Assembly (NCBI RefSeq): GCF_023065955.2
Contig: NW_026622808.1
Location: forward strand, 50,914,475 to 50,978,474
Direction: 5' to 3'
DNA length: 64,000 nt
Source of the DNA: Ursus arctos
Lineage: Eukaryota > Chordata > Mammalia > Carnivora > Ursidae
Part shown: piece by piece, positions 59,111-64,000 of the stretch
Layout: each line of letters starts with the position of its first letter
Numbering within the stretch: position 1 is the stretch's first letter
Notes under the pieces: model-generated
Told to the model about the DNA's origin: nothing
What the model saw: the letters and a program-made list of their open reading frames with translations, nothing else
Database searches by the model: none
Program-made: the position numbers and the translations under genes

Positions 59111-59957
59111 TTTTGTTTTGTTCAATTTGTTACTTTTGAATCAGACTGTTTCAATAAAAACAACAATTTGTGCCAAGTAAGGTCCAGTTAAAGCAAAATG
59201 CAAAAAGTGAAGTAAGGATTATTGTTTAATGCCCTCACTTGCTTCCCCAAACAAAATACAAGCATCAAGAAAAAAGCTGGTCTCCTTTTTCACATGGTGT
59301 CAAAGACACTCCAGTTTAGAACCAGAATAAATGTTTAGCAAAAGGGAAAAAAAAAAAATAGCTGGGAGGAATGTTTTTTCTGACTATTGCCTCAGAAAGT
59401 TTTAACCTGAAGCATTTGTGGGCTTAAACATAAGGTGACAAGAAGAAATATTTGAAAGTTGTACAGAAGACTGGTAATATTTTTCAGGCAGTGATTTTCA
59501 AGATAGCACAAGCCATGCAGATAGAGTTCAGTGTAAAGGTTTTGTTTCTCCTTCATTGTTACACAAAGGTGTTTGCTAATTGCAAAAAGGTAATCACTTC
59601 CTCTAAGTTGCTGTTCTAAGGGGGGAGATAAGTCATAAAAATATCTGTAGTGGGCAACGACTCCACTTTGATTATGTAAGCTTACAAGAAAATTTGGATT
59701 TGAAACCCTTTTTATAGATCTTCTCATTGAGGAAAAACAGCACAACATTCTGAAGAATTCCGAGATGTTATTTTTAATTATTTCCATCAATTTTTATTGA
59801 TTACCAAATTTGTTTAGACACAGTGTAATTTGTAAATCAGTGGTACATGCATTTTGGTGAAGTGTGACCACATTTAAGCCATGTGATAGCTATGTGGATT
59901 TAGGCATTCTCTACGCCATCATTAGGTACCATGTACCTTGAGGTGGAGCAGTTGCAT
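59111..59957. other. Unassigned noncoding DNA
   Basis: No gene seen. Holds the 132-codon minus frame 59392-59790, with no recognised domain. An A tract lies at about 59346-59359. Confidence 0.5.
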
Positions 59958-60310
59958 CCATTAGGATTCTTGGTTGCAAGCAACAGAAACTGATGCAAGT
60001 CATTTTAGGCAAAAATAGAATTTATTGGCAGGCTCGAATGGGCTTACAAAAATTAATGAAAATCTGGAGGACAATTCTTGGACAGCAGGCATCAATCTAT
60101 AACCCTCCAAATGGCCCTACAGCAAGACCTACAGAAAATATCCACACTAAAGTACAAATTAGACCTGGGTAACACCATAAATATGACCCCAAGCATCCCC
60201 ACATTGTGTATCAGTAGTCCAGAATTCTAAGTCCAGGAGAGAACCTCTGGTTGGATAAAATTTTGTGCACCCATTCCATAGCAGTGGGAAAGAGACCCAT
60301 TCCATTTTTA
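59958..60310 (-). mobile_element. Unassigned ancient repeat (copy B)
   Basis: 'ttggttgcaagcaacagaaactg', 'gtcattttaggcaaaaatag', 'aatttattggcaggctcgaatggg' and a diverged continuation. The opening is the common 'tgcaagtaacagaaac ... aactcaaactggc ... aatttattggaagg' wording. Shares its opening style with copies A and C. Orientation by analogy. Confidence 0.45.
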
Positions 60311-60829
60311 TGGTCAGCAGTAACCATTAATGTCCATAGCTGTACATCATTTGGGATTCCCCAAAAAAGGAAACTACAAAACAAAGGAATCTTGGCACAG
60401 GTGAAGGTTAAGATTCTGCATTAAAAATATAGAAATCAAATAAGGGTCTACTGAGCTATGAATGTTGAGACTAACCACCCCCCAAACCCTTTCACTCCAC
60501 TTGGCCAGCGGAAAGTAGGCAGCCAGTTATATATCTTATAGGCTGGAGTGGAAGACTCTGTTTTAGTGAGTCTCACTCGCCCAAGGGCAAAACCATAAGA
60601 ACACTGGGTTTTCCCATTGAACCAGCCTACCTATGTCATCCTACCCTGAGCTGCAATGTCAGTAGGTGACTGCTCCTGGTCATAGAGCTTTCAGTCACCT
60701 TTTTAGTCTCTTGTAAAGTATAAGCAGACAGGCAAAGACTGCCATGTATCTTAACAGAGCCTCCAACAGGAAGGGCATAGCCTTAAAATACAAATAGGAA
60801 AAAGCTAGTTGTTGGGAGCAGGAATGTAA
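60311..60829. other. Unassigned noncoding DNA
   Basis: No gene or clear repeat. GC content moderately higher than around it. Confidence 0.5.
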
Positions 60830-61840
60830 AAACTTAAAAAAAAAATCTATTGTTAGTATCCTTAGAGATAAAAGATAATATTAAATCCATAAAGCAAGAA
60901 GAGAAATTTAGGGAACAAAAATGAGGTCTTAGAAATTAAAATTAACAGAAAAGAGATAAAAATCTCAGTTGAAGGACTGGGTTATAAAGTTGAAAAAAAA
61001 ATCCCTCCAAAATTGAGAAAATCCATCTGAAGTTGGTGCAAAAAGTCACAGAACTAGAAAGCAGGAGGGAAAGGAAAAGATAGAGGATCTTTCCAGGAAA
61101 TTCAACACCCAAATGCCTTTCACAGAAGTAAGGGATGTGAGATTCCAAATTGAAAAGCCTCATAAGTGTTCAGCACAATGAATGAAATAGAACCACATCA
61201 AAATACATCATCACAAAATCTCAGAACCCTGGAGACAAGAGGGATCCGAACTTCCAGAAATTGAAAAAAGAAAAAAAAATCAGGTCACAACAAAAGATCA
61301 AAAACCAGCATACGGGGCGCCTGAGTGGCTCAGCCGTTAAGCGTCTGCCTTGGGCCCAGGGCGTGATCCCAGGGTGCTGGGATTGAGCCCTGCATGGGGC
61401 TCCCTGATCACTAGGAGCCTGCTTCTTCCTCTCCCACTCCCCCTGCTTGTGTTCCCTCTCTCGCTGGCTGTCTCTCTCTCTCAAATAAATAAATAAAATC
61501 TTTAAACAAAACAAAACAGCATACTGGTGGATTTACCAAAAATAACTAAGAGCAAGAATGGAATGATAGTTCAAGAAGTAAAATTATATGCATATTTTTT
61601 TTAGAGATTTGAAGGTAAAGATAAAAAGAAACGGCTAGAAGAGCTCAAAGCTATTGCCTCCGCGAGATTGAAAAAGTGGCGTTAAGTTTGCATGGAGGCT
61701 CCTTTTTAATAACAAAATTATAGGTATCGTTTGTTTTTTGAACTATTATATACATATATAAAATGAAAAAAAGAAGATGAGAAATAAATTGGTAGCTCTC
61801 CAGTGAGACAGATAAAGAGACAAGCAAGTCCACCAACCAC
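60830..61840 (+). mobile_element. HAL1-like L1 ORF1 segment, split by a SINE
   Basis: Plus-sense phrases match the HAL1/L1 ORF1 body: 'gaggtcttagaaattaaaattaacag', 'gaggatctttccagg', 'gatgtgagattccaaattgaaa', 'cagcacaatgaatgaaatag', 'catcatcacaaaatctcagaaccctgg' and 'caggtcacaacaaaagatc'. The SINE at 61314 splits it. The segment after it (61513-61840) is diverged and I place it here only by continuity. Confidence 0.6.
61314..61512 (+). mobile_element. Can-SINE, bear-type, nested
   Basis: Head 'ggggcgcctgagtggctcag', 'ccgttaagcgtctgccttgg', 'ccagggcgtgatcccagg', 'gggagcctgcttcttcctctcccac' (split), tail 'caaataaataaataaaatc'. Duplication 'aaaaccagcatac' (61301-61313) and 'aaaacagcatac' (61513-61524), one base missing. 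Inserted in the HAL1-like segment. Confidence 0.96.
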
Positions 61841-61899
61841 TGTGGGACATCTTCCCTAATACTGGAGGATGAGTTGGTGACTACTCTGTTAATGGTGCC

Positions 61900-62600
61900 T
61901 GAAAATCAACTCAAACTAGCTTGCACAAACAAGTTGAAGATGGAATTTTCTGGCTCTCCTAGCTAGAAAAGTTACTGGGCAGCTTAGAGTATCAGAGGCA
62001 CAGGTTCAGGAATCAAGACCATGATTTTTTTGCTTCTGTCTTTGCTTGGCTGCATCACAAAGACAAGGATTCATCATGAAGCATTTAAGATGTCGGTTGG
62101 GGGGCACCTGGGTGGCTCAGTCAGCTAAGCATCTGCCTTCAGCTCCGGTCATGATCCCAGGGTTCTGGGATCAAGCCCACATCGGGCTCCCTGCACAGCA
62201 GAGAGCCTGCTTCTCTCTCTCCTGCTGCTGCTCCCCCTGCTTGTTCTCTCTCTCTCCCTCTCAAATAAATAAATCAAATATTTTTTTTTAAAGATGTCGA
62301 TTGGAAGCCTCACCTTCACGTTTTCCCACCTTAGCAATCCAAGTGGAATAAGAGCTTCTTTATCCCAATATTCATATACCAGTTTGTGGAGCACAGAGCT
62401 CTAAGGTTGGCTGAACCTGGGTCATTGTCCATCTTGCTGACCACATTGGCAAAGATACAAGGCACTTTTATCATTGACTATGTCTCTCCTGTCCCCTTCC
62501 TCACATCTTCTTAACCTAACTTTTACTATAGCCATGGCTGAGGTAACTAGTTTTTTGTATTTATAAGCAGTGACTGATTTGCCCCAACTGATTTTTCTCC
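61900..62600 (-). mobile_element. Unassigned ancient repeat (copy C), split by a SINE
   Basis: Begins 'gaaaatcaactcaaactagc', then 'gatggaattttctggctctc', 'gcagcttagagtatcagagg', with the SINE inserted at 62101-62290 and continuation 'cctcaccttcacgttttccc', 'ctctaaggttggctgaacctggg'. Shares 'actcaaactagc' with copy A. Family unassigned. The right boundary is uncertain. Confidence 0.45.
62101..62290 (+). mobile_element. Can-SINE nested in an older repeat
   Basis: Head 'ggggcacctgggtggctcag', 'cagctaagcatctgccttcag', 'ccggtcatgatcccagggttc', 'cccacatcgggctccctgcac', a CT/GCT-rich stretch and 'ctcaaataaataaatcaaat' tail. Duplication 'aagatgtcggttgg' (62087-62100) and 'aagatgtcgattgg' (62291-62304). 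Intermediate wording between the older and the bear-type groups. Confidence 0.96.
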
Positions 62601-63744
62601 TACTTCAGGGCTTCTGTGTTGCCTAGGCATGAGATAATTTCAGAATAATTCCTGCTGCATAGCCAGGGAGTGCAAGGGTTAACATCCCATTGGACAACTC
62701 TTGACCAGCAGAATTTGGGAGCCAGTGAATCAATGGTTTTCTCCTCTGTCCCTCAGACAAACATTCTGAGATGCATTTTCTGTGGATCCTCAGAGGGATT
62801 AAGCGCCAGCTGTCCTCAGTGGTGACTAACTCAAGACACACCCTACGACTGAGTGCCTTTCCTTCTTTCTTTTTTCTCCCTCCCTACCCCCAGTCCTCTT
62901 CCTGAGATCATTTCCTTCATTTTGGTTCTGCTTTCTGGGGAGAATCCAGGTGAAGACAGGGATTTTCTCAAAGGAATATAGCCTTCTTAGACAAAAGACA
63001 ACCTATGTGTCTTCAACTCCATGAGTCATTGACTTCAGGCACATTACCAGCAGCCTATAGAAAACTTGAATGTGGCATTTCAGAATGCCACATAACTGCT
63101 TATTTTCATATGGACTGATTTACCACTAAATTCTAATTAAATATGAGGCTGATTATTAGGTAGAAGACAAGTTAGGAAAGCAAATATGAAAAATATTTCC
63201 CTATATACTGTAAAGGAACAGAAATGATTTACAGTATGATGGGAGCCCTCCAGCTACTGGGGAATCGATGTGTGATAATCATGTTAAAGTGATAGTAAAT
63301 ATGGCTATTAATTTATACAACCTCACTAAAGCCTGAGCCATTTTTTAAAATGATCTTCTGGGTTACACCCAGGGTCAAGGAATAAGATAAAATGTTTTGT
63401 GTTTGGATGTCTAAACTTGACCCATTTGGACAGTCTTATTTTTCTAAGGAATATTTTAAATTCCCTTTTTTTTTAAATTGTTGTCCTACCTCTAAGAGCT
63501 TTTGAAATTACTGTTCTTCTTTTATTACCTAAACAATTTCAATTTTGGGAGCTACTTTAAAAATACATATTCATTTTATACATATATCAAATAATTTAGC
63601 CTTTACACTTTACCAAAAGTAGTACTATTAGTATGACAAATGCATATCTTTAAAAAGCTACGTGATGATTCCGAACGGCTGTACAATCATCATCTGTATG
63701 CTTCATACTGTGTCTTCTGATTTTTCGTACTTCCGCTGTTTCTC
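62601..63744. other. Unassigned noncoding DNA
   Basis: No gene seen. The 72-codon minus frame 62623-62841 lacks a motif. CT-rich 62860-62900. Confidence 0.5.
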
Positions 63745-63855
63745 CATTAAATTGTAGTCATCCTGAGGACAGAGCCTCTCTTCTTTGCATGTCCTTAAGT
63801 TCCTAACAGTGAGTGCTACTCATGGATGGTAAGAAACAAATGTTTCATTTATTCA
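63745..63855 (+). mobile_element. L2 3' end
   Basis: 'ccattaaattgtagtcatcctgagg', 'acagagcctctcttctttgcatg', 'aagttcctaacagtgag' and 'aaacaaatgtttcatttattc' follow the L2 tail order. Confidence 0.65.
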
Positions 63856-63880
63856 TTTTTGTTGATTATAACATAATCAC

Positions 63881-64000
63881 TGTTCTTCATGAAAAAATTA
63901 AGTCATCCTCATTAAAACAATACAAGTAAGTAAAAAGAACAAAATAAAAAATAATCCTACCGTCTAGGGACCATCACTGGTAAAAATTTAGGGTATGTTC
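63881..64000 (-). mobile_element. L1 3' region, reverse, cut by the window end
   Basis: 'tcactgttcttcatg', 'aacaatacaagtaagtaaaaag', 'ataatcctaccgtctaggg' and 'accatcactggtaaaaatt' resemble the reverse start of the L1 3' sequence used at 58150 ('ataatcccaccacccagagataaccactgttaa'). The element continues outside the window. Confidence 0.55.

Noticed and set aside
59392..59790. 132-codon minus frame as a gene
   Set aside because: Composition is plain AT-rich with no motif. It lies between an A tract and an ancient repeat; chance is the simplest explanation.
1..64000. CRISPR array, operon or phage-like system
   Set aside because: No regularly spaced identical repeats and no compact coding cluster. 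The repeats present are interspersed retroelements of carnivore genomes.

Overview
This window is AT-rich vertebrate genomic DNA with no recognisable protein-coding gene. Twelve tRNA-derived Can-SINE copies mark it as a carnivoran. Each has the opening GGCGCCTGGGTGGCTCAG (or a close variant), a CT-rich middle and an AAATAAATAAA tail. Four of them (18960, 23814, 35069, 61314) have the diagnostic 'cagggcgtgatcc' and 'gcctgcttcttcctctcccactc' segments that I associate with bears and giant panda (Ursidae). The family assignment is inference from remembered subfamily features, not a search.

Layout. 1-14 kb is mostly unassigned, probably intergenic or intronic DNA with L2 and MIR fossils (2.05, 4.65, 4.97, 8.64, 9.79, 12.79 kb), a 31-base A tract (9741) and one splice-flanked candidate exon on the minus strand (13168-13460). 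14-20 kb holds five SINEs, a hAT-type fossil and minus-strand L1 pieces. 20-30 kb holds a hAT-like fossil, two MLT1-type LTRs in opposite orientations (21.5 and 27.5 kb), a 193-base foldback element with about 36-base inverted ends (22161-22353), another SINE and possible further LTR material. 30-41 kb holds two inversely oriented hAT-type fossils (31.6 and 37.4 kb), an LTR-like repeat split by a SINE, an L1 3' region and several microsatellites. 41-53 kb holds a plus-strand L1 ORF2 remnant split by a SINE, a minus-strand L1 segment that still shows an ORF1-like reading frame, another L1 and several MIRs. 53-64 kb holds MIRs, SINEs, a very short young L1 insertion with a clear target-site duplication (56543), a HAL1-like segment split by a SINE and, at the right edge, an L1 that runs out of the window.

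The open reading frames are short, often overlap on both strands, and fall in repeats or AT-rich DNA. The longest (about 140 codons, near 30.5-31.1 kb) is near what chance gives in 64 kb. I recognise no host protein, tRNA, rRNA, CRISPR array or microbial gene system. The main value of the window is its layered transposon history, the foldback element, the candidate exon and a few stretches that resemble developmental noncoding elements. No undescribed biological system can be supported from the sequence alone.
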